The position numbers were made by a program, and so were the translations under genes. From Rhizobium sp. J15 (GTDB taxonomy: Bacteria; Pseudomonadota; Alphaproteobacteria; Rhizobiales; Rhizobiaceae), in assembly GCF_002531825.1 (NCBI RefSeq), contig NZ_NWSX01000010.1, forward strand, positions 1 to 64,000: a stretch of DNA of 64,000 nt. The letters are read 5' to 3'. Positions 16,018-25,080 of this stretch are shown piece after piece (within the stretch, counting starts at the first letter, position 1; every line of letters starts with the position of its first letter). The notes below the pieces were generated by a model that did no database searches, was not told the DNA's origin, and saw only the letters and a list, made by a program, of their open reading frames with translations.

Positions 16018-17457
16018 CTACTTGCAGATCGCCGCGGCCAGGAAGCCGCGCATCGCATTGCCATAGGGCGGCCGCATCATGTATTCCGCTTCCACCATCT
16101 TGCTCTGATGATAGACGGCGCGTGGATGCGAAAAGGCGAGGAAGCCGAACTTGCCATGATAGGCGCCCATGCCGGAATGGCCGACACCGCCGAACGGCAG
16201 CCCCTCCGCCGTGACATGGCTCATGCAATCGTTGACCGTCACCCCGCCGGAGGTCGTATTGTCGAGGACGCGGCGCTCCTCTTCCTGATCTTGGCTGAAA
16301 TAATAGAGGGCGAGCGGGCGTGGGCCGGCATTGATACGATCGACAACCTCGGCAATATCGCGATAGGCGACGACCGGCAGCACGGGTCCGAAGATCTCCT
16401 CCTGCATCACGCGCATATCATCGGTGGGATCGAGGATCAGGGTCGGCGGTATGCGATGGGCCGATTGCTGGGAGAAGTTCTCCGCCGCCGGATTGATCTC
16501 CACGACACGCCCGCCCTTGGCCTTGGCATCATCGATCAAGCCCCGGATGCGGGCGTGATGACGGGCATTGACGATCGAGGTGTAGTCGGGATTTTCCTTC
16601 AGCGTCGGATACATCGCGCCGACCGCCGCCACCGCATGTTCGGCAAAGGCTTCGACGCCTTCCTCGGGCACATAGACATGATCAGGCGCAAGGCAGATCT
16701 GGCCGGCATTCAGTGTCTTGACCGTCATGACCCGGCGCGCAGCATCCGCGAGATCTGCCGAACGGCCGACGACGACGGGCGATTTGCCGCCGAGTTCGAG
16801 GGTAAGCGGCGTCAAGTTTTCCGCCGCCGCGCGCATGACATGATGGGCGATCGCGGTGCCGCCGGTAAAGATCAGATGGTCGAAGGCAAGCGATGTGAAG
16901 GCGGTGCCCGTCGCCGGCCCACCCTGAACGACGGCGATCTCCGTTTCGTCGAAGGCGCGGGCGATAAGCTCGGCCATCAGCGCCGAGGAGGCCGGCGTTA
17001 CCTCCGACGGTTTGATCATGGCGCGGTTGCCGGCGGCAAGGATGCCGGCGAGCGGCGCAAGCGCGAGCTGATAGGGAAAATTCCACGGGCTCAGGATGCC
17101 GACGACACCTTTCGGCTGATAGATCACCCGGGCCACCGCATCCGGGAATAGCGCCTCATGCTCTTCCGGCTTCAGCCATTCGGCAAGATGGGTCTTGGCA
17201 TATTTAAGCGAGCCGACGCAGGTGAAGACATCGAGAAGCAGGCTCGCCTCGACGCTGCGGCTGCCGAAATCCTCCGACAGCGCTGCGGCGATCATATCCT
17301 TATGATCGACGAGAAGGGCGATGACGCGGTCGATGCGATCGATGCGGGTCGCAATATCGGGCGGCCCGTCCTTCAGGAACGACGCCCTTTGCCGGGCAAG
17401 CAGCGCCTTCATGGCGTCGGGGCTGGTATCGGCGGCGATTGAGGTGACGCTGTTCAT
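16018..17457 (-). CDS. calB: Coniferyl aldehyde dehydrogenase
   Basis: 479 residues of the aldehyde dehydrogenase superfamily, closest in pattern to coniferyl aldehyde dehydrogenases (GVVGILSPWNFPYQL, MIKPSEVTP, LIFTGGTAIAHHVMRAAAENLTPLTLE). Catalytic Cys255 is in NAGQICLAPDH and the general base Glu221 in LELGGKSP. It oxidises coniferaldehyde to ferulate with NAD(P). It is the last gene of the leftward operon fcs-ech-adh-calB and starts 22 nt after the alcohol dehydrogenase stop. It would supply ferulate to the first gene of the same operon. Confidence 0.88.
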   Translation of the reverse strand: MNSVTSIAADTSPDAMKALLARQRASFLKDGPPDIATRIDRIDRVIALLVDHKDMIAAALSEDFGSRSVEASLLLDVFTCVGSLKYAKTHLAEWLKPEEHEALFPDAVARVIYQPKGVVGILSPWNFPYQLALAPLAGILAAGNRAMIKPSEVTPASSALMAELIARAFDETEIAVVQGGPATGTAFTSLAFDHLIFTGGTAIAHHVMRAAAENLTPLTLELGGKSPVVVGRSADLADAARRVMTVKTLNAGQICLAPDHVYVPEEGVEAFAEHAVAAVGAMYPTLKENPDYTSIVNARHHARIRGLIDDAKAKGGRVVEINPAAENFSQQSAHRIPPTLILDPTDDMRVMQEEIFGPVLPVVAYRDIAEVVDRINAGPRPLALYYFSQDQEEERRVLDNTTSGGVTVNDCMSHVTAEGLPFGGVGHSGMGAYHGKFGFLAFSHPRAVYHQSKMVEAEYMMRPPYGNAMRGFLAAAICK

Positions 17458-17479
17458 TCTTTCCTCCCTTTGAACGGTG

Positions 17480-18586
17480 TCAGGCGGCCGGCTGGCGCAC
17501 GACCGGTTTCAGCACGATGCCCTTCTCCGAATCCTCCACCGCCCGGTTGATGTCGGCGAAATCATAGAAGGTGACGAGCCTGTCGAAGGGAAAGCGGCCC
17601 TGCCGATGGAGATCGATCAAGAGCGGGATCAGCACGTCGGGATTGGAATCACCCTCGACGATGCCGCGCACCCGGCGTCCGCCGGAGAGGATATGGGTGA
17701 GATCGAGCGTCAGCGTCGCGCCGTGCGGCGAGGCCCCGACGATGCCGCAGGTGCCGCGCGGCGCGAGCACCCGCACGCATTGATCGATCACGGCAGGAAC
17801 GCCGGAGGCATCGATCGCATAATCGACGCCGGCGCCGGTCAGCGCCATGATCGCTGCGACCGCATCGCCGGCCTTGCCGTTGACGATATCCGTCGCACCG
17901 AGTTCGCTAGCAAGCGTCAGCCGCGTTTCGTTCACATCGACCGCAATGATCCGGGCAGCGCCGACGACCCGCGCCGCCATGACGGCGGCAAGACCGACCG
18001 AACCCATGCCGAAAACCGCGAGCACCTTTCCCGGCTCGACCTTGAGCGCGTTCATGACCGCGCCGGCGCCGGTCTGGATGCCGCAGGCAAGCGGCCCGAG
18101 CAGCGCCAGATCGGCGTCATCAGGCACCTTGACGATGTTGCGCTCATGGCAGAGCGCGTGGCTGGCGAAAGAGGACTGCCCGAAAATATTGCCGTGTACC
18201 CGCTCTCCCCGATAGGAAAGCCCGCTCGAACCATCCGCCCGCGAACCGAAGAAATTGCGCGGGAAGAATTCGTGGCAATAGGTCTCCTCGTGATCGTTGC
18301 AGCTCGGGCAATGACCGCAGGAATTGAAGGTCATGACCACATGATCGCCGGGCTTCACCTTGGCGACACCCGGGCCGACGCGCTCGACGATGCCGGCGCC
18401 CTCATGGCCGAGCACGACCGGTTGGGGCACCGGCAGGTGCTGATCGCGCATGACGATGTCGGTATGGCAAACTCCCGTTGCGACGACACGGACCAGGATC
18501 TCGCCCTCGCGCGGCTCCTCCAGATCGAGGCTTTCCAGCGAAAACGGCATATGCGGCGCACGCGCCACCGCGGCATGGATCTTCAT
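17480..18586 (-). CDS. Zinc-dependent aryl/benzyl-type alcohol dehydrogenase
   Basis: 368 residues of the MDR alcohol dehydrogenase family. Catalytic zinc ligands are Cys40 (GVCHTD) and His61-Glu62 (GHEGAG). The structural zinc lobe cysteines at 90, 93, 96 and 104 are all present ([15 protein letters not shown]). The cofactor-binding motif is [11 protein letters not shown]. It resembles benzyl alcohol dehydrogenases (XylB-like). In this operon it probably interconverts coniferyl or vanillyl alcohol and the aldehyde. Substrate is inferred. Confidence 0.85.
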   Translation of the reverse strand: MKIHAAVARAPHMPFSLESLDLEEPREGEILVRVVATGVCHTDIVMRDQHLPVPQPVVLGHEGAGIVERVGPGVAKVKPGDHVVMTFNSCGHCPSCNDHEETYCHEFFPRNFFGSRADGSSGLSYRGERVHGNIFGQSSFASHALCHERNIVKVPDDADLALLGPLACGIQTGAGAVMNALKVEPGKVLAVFGMGSVGLAAVMAARVVGAARIIAVDVNETRLTLASELGATDIVNGKAGDAVAAIMALTGAGVDYAIDASGVPAVIDQCVRVLAPRGTCGIVGASPHGATLTLDLTHILSGGRRVRGIVEGDSNPDVLIPLLIDLHRQGRFPFDRLVTFYDFADINRAVEDSEKGIVLKPVVRQPAA

Positions 18587-18616
18587 TGCTTCCTCCTCCC
18601 GATAGCAATCCGGAAC

Positions 18617-18635
18617 GGCCCGGCCATGCCGGGCC
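18617..18635 (-). terminator. GC hairpin after ech
   Basis: GGCCCGGC-cat-GCCGGGCC is a perfect 8-bp stem 6 nt past the ech stop and 30 nt before the alcohol dehydrogenase start. No T-run, so it is more likely a stabiliser or partial terminator within the operon. Confidence 0.45.
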
Positions 18636-18640
18636 TGACC

Positions 18641-19465
18641 TCAACGACCGCGCTTGTAAGCGCCGAGCCCCGGCTGATAGGTCTTGTCGTCGAGGAACTG
18701 CTTCAGTCCCTCGTCGCGCCCCTTGGTCTTGTCGAGGAACAGCATCTGCTCCAGCTTGGCGTAGATGTAGTCGTCGGCGAGATCCCACGGCAGGTTGCGC
18801 ACGCGCTTGTAGGTGTCCTTGGCGGCCTTCAGCGTCACCGGGTTCTTTTCGAGCAGGCTGGCGCAGATCTTGCGGACGCGGGCTTCAAGCTCTGCAAGCG
18901 GCACCGCCTCGTTGACGAGACCCATTTCCGCAGCCTTGCGCCCGCCGAACAGCTCGCCGGTCATGATATAGTAGAGCGCGTCGCGGTGGCGCATCACCTC
19001 GGCCACCGCGCGGGTGACATTGCCGCCCGGCAGAATGCCCCAGTTGATCTCGGAGAGGCCGAAATTCGCCTCCTCGGCGGCAATGGCGAGGTCGCAGGAA
19101 ACAAGCGGCGTGAAGGCGCCGCCGAAGCACCAGCCGTTGACCATGGCGATGGTCGGCTTTTCGAAATACATCAGCCGGTTCCACCAGCCGCCGGATTGGC
19201 GCCGCGCCTTCAGCGTGGCATCGCGCGGCTTGTCGTCGTTGTCGCGGAAATATTCCTTCAGATCCATGCCGGCCGACCAGGATTCGCCAGCGCCGCGCAG
19301 CACGAGGACGCCGCAGCGCTCGTCACCTTCGAGTTCGTCGAGCACTTCGAGCATCCGGGCATTCAGAGCCGGGTTCATCGCATTGCGCTTTTCCGGACGG
19401 TTGAGCGTCACGAAGGCGATGCCGCCATCGAATTCGACCAGGACCGGCGATATATTTTCAGTCAT
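18641..19465 (-). CDS. ech: p-Hydroxycinnamoyl-CoA hydratase/lyase (feruloyl-CoA hydratase/lyase)
   Basis: 274 residues of the crotonase superfamily, the size of HCHL/FCHL enzymes. The start is ATG 19465 (MTENISPVLVEF); the longer frame to 19810 would run back into fcs. Visible marks are GESWSAGMDLKEYF, MYFEKPTIAMVNGWCFGGAF (oxyanion hole) and LSEINWGILPGGNV, with the conserved active-site Glu, plus the C-terminal LDDKTYQPGLGAYKRGR. It converts feruloyl-CoA to vanillin plus acetyl-CoA, and coumaroyl-CoA to 4-hydroxybenzaldehyde. It follows fcs by 40 nt. Confidence 0.92.
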   Translation of the reverse strand: MTENISPVLVEFDGGIAFVTLNRPEKRNAMNPALNARMLEVLDELEGDERCGVLVLRGAGESWSAGMDLKEYFRDNDDKPRDATLKARRQSGGWWNRLMYFEKPTIAMVNGWCFGGAFTPLVSCDLAIAAEEANFGLSEINWGILPGGNVTRAVAEVMRHRDALYYIMTGELFGGRKAAEMGLVNEAVPLAELEARVRKICASLLEKNPVTLKAAKDTYKRVRNLPWDLADDYIYAKLEQMLFLDKTKGRDEGLKQFLDDKTYQPGLGAYKRGR

Positions 19466-19505
19466 GAGTTCACTCCATTGGTTTCGGCGCGAGACCGGGG
19501 CCGCT

Positions 19506-21092
19506 TCAGGGGGCCTGTCGTTGAAGGATTTCTTCGGAATGGTGCTGGCGCAGAACATGTTTCTGCACTTTGCCGGAGGCGGTGCGGGGGATGGTTTCGA
19601 CGAAGAGGATGCGGGCCGGGCGCTTGAAAGCGGCGAGCCTTTCCCCGCAATGGCCGGCGATCTCCCCACTCGTTGCCGCAGCCCCCGGCCGCAGCACGAC
19701 ATAAGCGACGCCGCATTCGCCCCACCTTTCGTCGGGAACCCCGATAACGGCGGCGTCGAGAATGGCGGGATGGCTTGCGAGCGCGGCCTCGACTTCTGCG
19801 GGGTAAACATTTTCGCCGCCGCTGATGTACATGTCCTTCAGCCGGTCGACGATTCGATAGAAGCCGTTGGCTTCGCGCCGGCCGAGATCGCCGGTGCGGT
19901 ACCAGCCATCGGTAAAGGCGGCCGCGGTTTCCCGCGGCTTGTTCCAATAGCCCGACGTTACCGCCGGTCCGCGCAGCCAGAATTCACCGATCTCGCCCTC
20001 CCCGACATCGCGGCCATCCTCGCCGACGACGCGAATGTCGAGCAGCGGCGCCGGAAGGCCGACGCTGCCGGGATTGTCCTGCACCGCGCGCCGGTCGATC
20101 GGCACATGCAGCACCGTTCCCGCCTCGCTCATTCCGTAGCCGTTGACCAGTGCGACGCCATCGTCGAGATAGCTTTCGATCAGCGCCTGCGTCAGCGGCG
20201 CGCCGCCGACGAAGAGCGCGTGCAGGCCGGAAAGAGCCGCGGCGCTATAGGCAGGATCGTTACGCAAGGCGAGCGCGATCTGCGGCACGGCAAAATAATG
20301 GGTGATGGCGCGTTCACGATCGGCCAGGGCAGCCAGCGTGCGTGCCGGCGTGAAGCGGTCGGAGACGACGAGCGTGCCGCCGAGCATCAAGGTGGTGCGC
20401 GCTACCGCGATCAGCCCGATCGTGTGGAAGAATGGCAGGTCGCAGAGCGCGACGGAGCCCGGTCCGATCTCGCCGACGAAGGAGAAATTGACCGCGGCGA
20501 AAAAGGCGTTGCGGCGGCTGATGACGACGCCCTTCGGCTGCCCCGTCGTGCCTGACGTATAGAGAAGGACGCAAGCTCCGTCGGCATTTGCGGGCACCGG
20601 ACCGGCAGGCCGGCTCGCCTCGATCCGCGCGGCAAGACCGGCCGGGCCATCCGCCGTCGAGATCACCATCATTTCGGGATTGGCGTCCGCAAGGCTCGCC
20701 ACGGCGGATGAAAACTCCTCGTCATGGACCAGGAGGGCCGGCGCGCAATCGGCAAGGATCGACCGAAGCTCGGCGGCGTTGAGCCGCCAGTTGAGCGGCA
20801 CATAGATGGCGCCGGCGCGCTGGCAGGCAAAGGCGAGCACGATCGAATCCATCGAATTGCGCGCCAGCATGGCGACACGCGCTCCGTCCCTCCGCGCCCC
20901 GAGCATCACGCTCAGGAAACCGGCGCAGCGGGCGATCCGCCGATCGAGTTCGGCATAGGTAAGCTGCCTGCCGGTGGCGATCTCGAACAGGGCCTGACGA
21001 TCCGGCGCGACGCGGGCGCGGTAAAGGATCGGATCGTCCTGCACCAGCCCGCAATCCGCCCGCAAAGCCATCCCGGAAAAGGAATGCGCCAT
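19506..21092 (-). CDS. fcs: Feruloyl-CoA synthetase (AMP-binding ligase)
   Basis: 528 residues of the adenylate-forming family. The P-loop is LLYTSGTTGQPKGVV, the core motif is NGYGMSEAGTVLH, and the hinge region is GWYRTGDLGRREANGFYRIVDRLKDMYISGGENVYPAEVE with a C-terminal catalytic Lys in TASGKVQKHV. It activates ferulate/hydroxycinnamates to CoA esters. The ATG at 21092 has a GGGGGAG ribosome site; an upstream in-frame ATG at 21149 overlaps the operator palindrome and is unlikely. First gene of the operon, divergent from the MarR gene. Confidence 0.9.
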   Translation of the reverse strand: MAHSFSGMALRADCGLVQDDPILYRARVAPDRQALFEIATGRQLTYAELDRRIARCAGFLSVMLGARRDGARVAMLARNSMDSIVLAFACQRAGAIYVPLNWRLNAAELRSILADCAPALLVHDEEFSSAVASLADANPEMMVISTADGPAGLAARIEASRPAGPVPANADGACVLLYTSGTTGQPKGVVISRRNAFFAAVNFSFVGEIGPGSVALCDLPFFHTIGLIAVARTTLMLGGTLVVSDRFTPARTLAALADRERAITHYFAVPQIALALRNDPAYSAAALSGLHALFVGGAPLTQALIESYLDDGVALVNGYGMSEAGTVLHVPIDRRAVQDNPGSVGLPAPLLDIRVVGEDGRDVGEGEIGEFWLRGPAVTSGYWNKPRETAAAFTDGWYRTGDLGRREANGFYRIVDRLKDMYISGGENVYPAEVEAALASHPAILDAAVIGVPDERWGECGVAYVVLRPGAAATSGEIAGHCGERLAAFKRPARILFVETIPRTASGKVQKHVLRQHHSEEILQRQAP

Positions 21093-21138
21093 TTTCTCCC
21101 CCCATGCCCGCCGCTCCTCCGCGACAGGCATCAAATTT

Positions 21139-21153
21139 GTATGCAACACATAC
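21139..21153. promoter_or_regulatory. MarR operator candidate (GTATG-N5-CATAC)
   Basis: GTATG-caaca-CATAC is a perfect interrupted palindrome in AT-rich DNA, 47 nt upstream of the fcs start and 153 nt upstream of marR. Its size and position suit a MarR dimer that represses fcs until the hydroxycinnamoyl-CoA inducer appears. Confidence 0.6.
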
Positions 21154-21250
21154 TAATATTTTTTCCCGGCGAGATGCAAGATGCCGTTTGAAGAAAATCC
21201 GAAAGCCCGAGCGGACGAGAGAAATACTCGCGGCCGCCGCATAAGGCATA

Positions 21251-21281
21251 TTGACTAACCCGCTGATTTTGATGGTTATGG
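21251..21281 (+). promoter_or_regulatory. Possible promoter of the MarR gene
   Basis: TTGACT (21251-21256) with TTATGG (21276-21281), spaced 19 nt, lies just before the MarR gene. The -10 is weak and spacing long, so this is tentative. Confidence 0.3.
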
Positions 21282-21305
21282 CGCCTCAACGAGGCGAGAC
21301 GAACG

Positions 21306-21791
21306 ATGGCCGCAAAACCACCGCAGGATGATTTCGACACCGAGGAGGCTTCCGCAACGCCCCATCTCGATGTCGGCCGGCTTGGCGATCTCCTGGGCTT
21401 TCACCTGCGCATGGCGCATGTCGCGATCTATCGCGACTTCGCCGAAACCATGGAAGAGCTGGCGCTGACACAGAAGCAGCTCGCGGTGATGGAACTCATC
21501 TCGGCCAATCCGGGCGCATCGCAGATCGACCTCGCCAACACGCTCGGCACCGACCGCGCAACCATGATGGCCCTCGTCAACCGGCTGGCCACCCGCGACC
21601 TGGTCAAGCGCCGCCCCTCCGCAGCAGACCGCCGCCGCCAGGAACTGCATCTGACAACAGCGGGACAGGCGATGCTCGCACGCGCCCGTAAGCTGATCGA
21701 CAGGCATGAACAGCATTTCATCGACCTGTTTTCGGGCGATGAAATGGCGGCGCTGCTCACCGCGCTGAAGCGGATCTATAGGGGAAACTAA
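21306..21791 (+). CDS. MarR family regulator of hydroxycinnamate catabolism
   Basis: 161 residues with the MarR winged helix: LALTQKQLAVMELISANPGASQIDLANTLGTDRATMMALVNRLATRDLVKRRPSAADRRRQELHLT (about 50-115), including the Asp-Arg-Arg wing tip. It resembles the FerR/CouR type repressors that sense feruloyl- or coumaroyl-CoA. It is divergent from fcs and shares a 213-bp promoter region with a palindromic operator candidate. The effector is inferred from context. Confidence 0.88.
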   Translation: MAAKPPQDDFDTEEASATPHLDVGRLGDLLGFHLRMAHVAIYRDFAETMEELALTQKQLAVMELISANPGASQIDLANTLGTDRATMMALVNRLATRDLVKRRPSAADRRRQELHLTTAGQAMLARARKLIDRHEQHFIDLFSGDEMAALLTALKRIYRGN

Positions 21792-21808
21792 CATCCGAAA
21801 GACGAGAA

Positions 21809-22055
21809 ATGGCCTCCAATGACGACATCATCCGAACCCTCGGGCGCCTGGAAGGCACTCTGACGGCATACGACAGCGTGGTCCAGCTCCGAAAAGATCT
21901 GAGCGACGAGAAGGCGAACGCCACGAGGGGAGGGCCGTCATTCGCAAGCGCCTCGACGCTTGATCGCCATCGCCGGCCTACCGATCGGCAGCATTGTGGC
22001 CTACATGAGCGATCGCGCGATAACCTGGGTAAGGCACTGGCTGAGGATAGATTAG
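21809..22055 (+). pseudogene. DUF1515-like remnant
   Basis: The opening MASNDDIIRTLGRLEGTLTA is the N-terminus of a rhizobial DUF1515-type protein, and QLRKDLSDEKANA continues it. The frame then breaks. A different frame supplies a plausible C-terminus (LIAIAGLPIGSIVAYMSD then ITWVRHWLRID and a stop at 22053-22055), matching the hydrophobic tail of the family. About half the middle is missing, so this is a frameshifted, internally deleted copy, probably of phage or genomic-island origin. It begins 17 nt after the MarR stop. Confidence 0.65.
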
Positions 22056-22415
22056 ATAGCCGTCGAAAGCGTCCTGAACGCAGAGCAAAAAAGTGGGCCG
22101 CACGGCTACTGCCATGGGGTTTGGCAGTGCAGCGAACTGCTTGACCGCACGACCCGCCGGATAAACGGACGATGGATTCCGCAGTTCCACGATGTTCGTC
22201 AGCGTACGCTGACAGGTGTGGTAGGGGGTCCGAAGTGGCGCTGGGGCAAGCGGATCACGGACGTTTCCCCACGAAACTGGTCAAAAAAAGCCCCGCTGGA
22301 TTGGCGGGGCTAGTTAACGCTTTTGGAAAGGACGAATGTGCGAGTCTCCGTAGAGACTGTACGTCCGATAGTAAAACGCTGCAAAGCAAGGGAAGTTCCA
22401 TGTATTTTTCAATAT
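22056..22415. other. Orphan open frame without a start codon, and hairpin
   Basis: Directly in frame after the DUF1515-like stop, about 85 codons stay open to 22313 (reading IAVESVLNAEQKSGPHGYCH, later GVVGGPKWRWGKRITDVSP) but no usable start is seen. It looks like a decayed gene from the same island. I do not recognise the family. The remainder to 22415 holds the minus-strand terminator hairpin and no gene. Confidence 0.4.
22283..22311 (-). terminator. Rho-independent terminator (minus strand)
   Basis: AGCCCCGC (22289-22296) pairs with GCGGGGCT (22304-22311). On the minus strand the stem is followed directly by seven Ts (22289-22283). It would end transcription of the small leftward gene at 22416-22616. 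Confidence 0.75.
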
Positions 22416-22616
22416 TCAAATCAACAAACGCAATAGAGCCTCTTCGTCTGTAACTCCGTGTTGATACGACTGGATGATCCGAGCCGCCAGATCCTGCCGC
22501 TCTGCATCCGATTTGACCTGTTTGGCCAGAACGACGTGATCGAACACCCTTTGGCATAGGGCCACTTCGTCATCATTCAGCACGCTTTGGGTCTGGAATA
22601 CCTGAGACAGGATCAT
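22416..22616 (-). CDS. Small conserved-looking hypothetical protein
   Basis: 66 residues starting at ATG 22616 with GTGAGG upstream. The sequence MILSQVFQTQSVLNDDEVAL... is hydrophilic and helical (QVKSDAERQDLAARIIQSYQHGVTDEEALLRLL), with no membrane segment. Balanced composition and a clean minus-strand terminator 105 nt downstream support a real gene in an otherwise decayed stretch. No function can be assigned. Confidence 0.6.
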   Translation of the reverse strand: MILSQVFQTQSVLNDDEVALCQRVFDHVVLAKQVKSDAERQDLAARIIQSYQHGVTDEEALLRLLI

Positions 22617-23186
22617 GACGCCCTCACTTCCCATGCTAACCTTAGGCCGTGAGCGCGATGGTTCAACGTAAGAGCACCTCACGACTTAGTGTTCGGCCTG
22701 CATCGAAGGCGTCGGGCCGCGCGGAGCGTCGCTTTGGGAGCAGACCGGAAACCTACCTCCGCACGACCCAACTCTGGAATCGGGTGGATCGCTGGGAGAA
22801 GGGCATAATGCGATCTAAAAGTACTGGTTTTCTCCCGCGATCCAGTGATCTAACCTGATTGTCACTGTGTAGTTCCCGTAAGGTGCCGGACGAGAAACCC
22901 CCGCAATTTGCGGGGGTAGTGTGTGGGGTTGTTTTGTAAGCATTGCGCCGAGGCGCCTACAAAACTTTGCATAATTTTCTCTTGGTCCGCAATAAGTCGT
23001 ACTTTATCCTTTAGAATTATATTTCCGGCTGTAAAGTAACGTGTTGTACGTTGCCGGACCAAAGATCGGACACCATCTACAAAGCGAAATAATATCTCCT
23101 ATTATAGATGTAGTGCCGCCTGGCGATTATTTGCTTACCCCAAGCAATGGTGTCTCCTGTGCGCTGGGCGGCCAACCGGCCTAGCA
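22617..23186. other. AT-richer decayed intergenic stretch
   Basis: About 570 bp of lower GC than the flanks. A 66-codon minus frame at 22862-23062 lacks a ribosome site and family resemblance. The only clear structure is the hairpin at 22897-22917. Confidence 0.4.
22897..22917. terminator. Hairpin, terminator-like
   Basis: ACCCCCGC-aattt-GCGGGGGT is a perfect 8-bp stem. On the minus strand it is followed by TTTCTC, a poor T-run. It resembles the hairpin at 22289-22311 in form and may be a second terminator of the same island. Confidence 0.5.
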
Positions 23187-23619
23187 TCAGTCACACCAAT
23201 CCTTGCGACGCCCCGGCGTCCACGGCCGGGCGAACCCTTCTTGTAGCAGGGTCCTCCCAACATCTTCTATCTTCGTCATTCGTTCGATGTTGACGAGCGG
23301 CCGGTGCGACTGCGTCTTGCCACCGCGCTGCTCGATTCGATCCCGGAAGCCCTTTCAGTCAGAAGCTCTTTCAGCCATCCCTTGGAGATCAGCGCCAGCT
23401 TCCGTTCCTTGACGCACTTCGCATGCGATCCGATCACCGGTGTGTCGATGCCGGAAACGAAGGCAACACCTTCCCCAGCAGTCGCATATTTTTGCCGTCG
23501 CATTTCACCGTGTCGCCGTCGACGGCCGTCAGGGAGGCGCACAGGATGAGTTCAGCAATCATTTCGAAGAGCTCGGTTCCTAAGTCGTTCCATTGGGTCA
23601 TCGTCCCGCCACGCCTCAT
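23187..23619 (-). pseudogene. Thermonuclease (SNase-like) pseudogene
   Basis: Three successive frames spell one staphylococcal-nuclease-like protein. The first (from ATG 23619 or 23601) gives LTAVDGDTVKCDGKNMRLLG. A second frame gives VSGIDTPVIGSHAKCVKERK and ISKGWLKELL. A third gives RPLVNI then VGRTLLQEGFARPWTPGRRKDWCD, ending at a TGA at 23187-23189. The family's catalytic Asp (VDGDTV, GIDTP) and basic residues are recognisable, but at least two frameshifts (about 23480 and 23325) break it. Such small nucleases are common accessory genes in rhizobia. Confidence 0.8.
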
Positions 23620-23922
23620 GCTCGTGTTGCGTAGCAGGGCTAACGGCGTCGTCTCCGCGGCAAAAATACTGCGGCAAGCTGTATGCTCACTCTGGCACTT
23701 TACGTCGTAAAGAGCCCGTCGCTACTTTCAACTATACCCCGGCAGATTAATAAATTCAGGCAATTGATTATCTTCAGACCCGCGCCAACCTTCAGTAGAT
23801 CGGCGGTCGATGACTCTGCACTTCCACCATCAAAAGGACGCCCCGATCGTCCTTTTGAGCAATCGGTCGAAAGCGCGTCGCCAGGACTAAGCTGTAAGGG
23901 TTCGTGTTTGGGGTAAGGTGCC
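23620..23922. other. Intergenic stretch before the sterol desaturase gene
   Basis: About 300 bp, AT-richer than the flanks, no gene apparent; it holds the hairpin at 23831-23857 and probably the promoter of the next gene. Confidence 0.4.
23831..23857. terminator. Bidirectional intrinsic terminator-like hairpin
   Basis: CAAAAGGACG-ccccgat-CGTCCTTTTG is a perfect 10-bp inverted repeat, with A-run on one side and T-run on the other, so it can act in both directions. It separates the decayed region from the hydroxylase gene. Confidence 0.65.
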
Positions 23923-24876
23923 ATGGAGCTGGTCTATTACTGCGTGCACAAGCTTGGGAGCTTTTTTTACAACACTTATTATCTGAATGGTCGGGCAATG
24001 GCGCTCAGTTTCGCCATTTCTATTGGCTTGGTTCTGACCGTTTTCGCGGTGGAACTCGCCTGTGTGGGGTTCGGCAATTCCGGGTTCCGTCGGGTTTTCT
24101 TCGAACGCACCAAATCCACGATCACCGACATCGTCTATTTCGTCCTCCAGGCGACGGGTATGATTACGTTATTCGCGGCGCTCGCATCATTCGGTTTGTC
24201 CTATGCCATCACCCACGCGGCCCAGGATGCCCCCCACCTGGATCTTGCCCGGAGGCTGCCAGGCTGGGCACATGTTCTCTTGTTCCTAGTGCTGTCAGAC
24301 TTCTTGAGCTACTGGCAGCATCGGTTGATGCACCGGCTGCCCGTACTATGGCGGCTGCACGAATTTCACCACGCAGCCGAAGAGTTCAACGCGCTGACTT
24401 CGTCGCGCGAGCATCCGCTGGAGAAGGCCATAAACGTGGCCATCATGGTCGTTCCGGCGCTGCTTATCGGGCTGCCAACGGCGGAATTCGCCTTCGTGAC
24501 CATCACCTTTGGCGCCATTGGTCTGGTCAAGCACAGTGCCATTCCCTGGCATGGCTGGTTTGGCAAATACGTGATCCAGTCACCACGCGACCACTTCATC
24601 CATCACTCCCGAGTGCGGGAACATCACGACAAGAATTTCGCCAATTATTTTCCGATCTGGGATCATTTGTTCGGCACCTATTACGAGGGTGAAGCAGAAG
24701 GTGCAAAGCTCGGTCTCGACCGCAACTACTTCAACCAAACCGATCCGTTCCGCGAAAGCATCGCCACAGAAATCCGTTTCTTCCAACGCGCGTGGCAAGC
24801 CGCCAAGGCCGTAAGCCCCATAAGCGGAAAACCTGTCTCGCCGCAGGGGCTGTCGGGCCCGGGGGAGCGCCGTTAG
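23923..24876 (+). CDS. Fatty acid hydroxylase / sterol desaturase family membrane protein
   Basis: 317 residues with about four membrane helices and the three histidine clusters of the family: HRLMH (about 129), HEFHH (about 145) and HFIHH (about 226), which bind a di-iron centre. Members hydroxylate or desaturate lipids, sterols, carotenoids or hopanoid-like chains. Start ATG 23923 (MELVYYCVHK) has AAGGTG upstream. It stands alone between decayed DNA and a convergent sulfite-oxidase-family gene; the lipid substrate is unknown. Confidence 0.9.
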   Translation: MELVYYCVHKLGSFFYNTYYLNGRAMALSFAISIGLVLTVFAVELACVGFGNSGFRRVFFERTKSTITDIVYFVLQATGMITLFAALASFGLSYAITHAAQDAPHLDLARRLPGWAHVLLFLVLSDFLSYWQHRLMHRLPVLWRLHEFHHAAEEFNALTSSREHPLEKAINVAIMVVPALLIGLPTAEFAFVTITFGAIGLVKHSAIPWHGWFGKYVIQSPRDHFIHHSRVREHHDKNFANYFPIWDHLFGTYYEGEAEGAKLGLDRNYFNQTDPFRESIATEIRFFQRAWQAAKAVSPISGKPVSPQGLSGPGERR

Positions 24877-25080
24877 CGCGAAGCCGGCATCGGTTTGATG
24901 TGAAAAGCGGCAGCTTTCGGGGACCACACACCTAGCATCCGTTTGCCCTGATGTTGGGCAATCAGTGTTCGGCAGCTTCGCGCCGTCATCGAGCCGCAGG
25001 TCGCAGTTGCTGCAAAGCGGACATGACACAACGCGGGTCGCAGTTTCGCCAAAAAGCCGCCATTCCGCCCCATCGGGTAA

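Noticed and set aside
17477..19627. 716-codon plus-strand frame
   Set aside because: Antisense across three catabolic genes (alcohol dehydrogenase, ech, end of fcs).
21139..21153. CRISPR or transposon end
   Set aside because: A single short palindrome in a divergent promoter; no repeats around it. Operator is the simpler reading.
22862..23062. 66-codon minus-strand frame in the decayed island
   Set aside because: AT-rich, no ribosome site and no domain; its end overlaps a hairpin.
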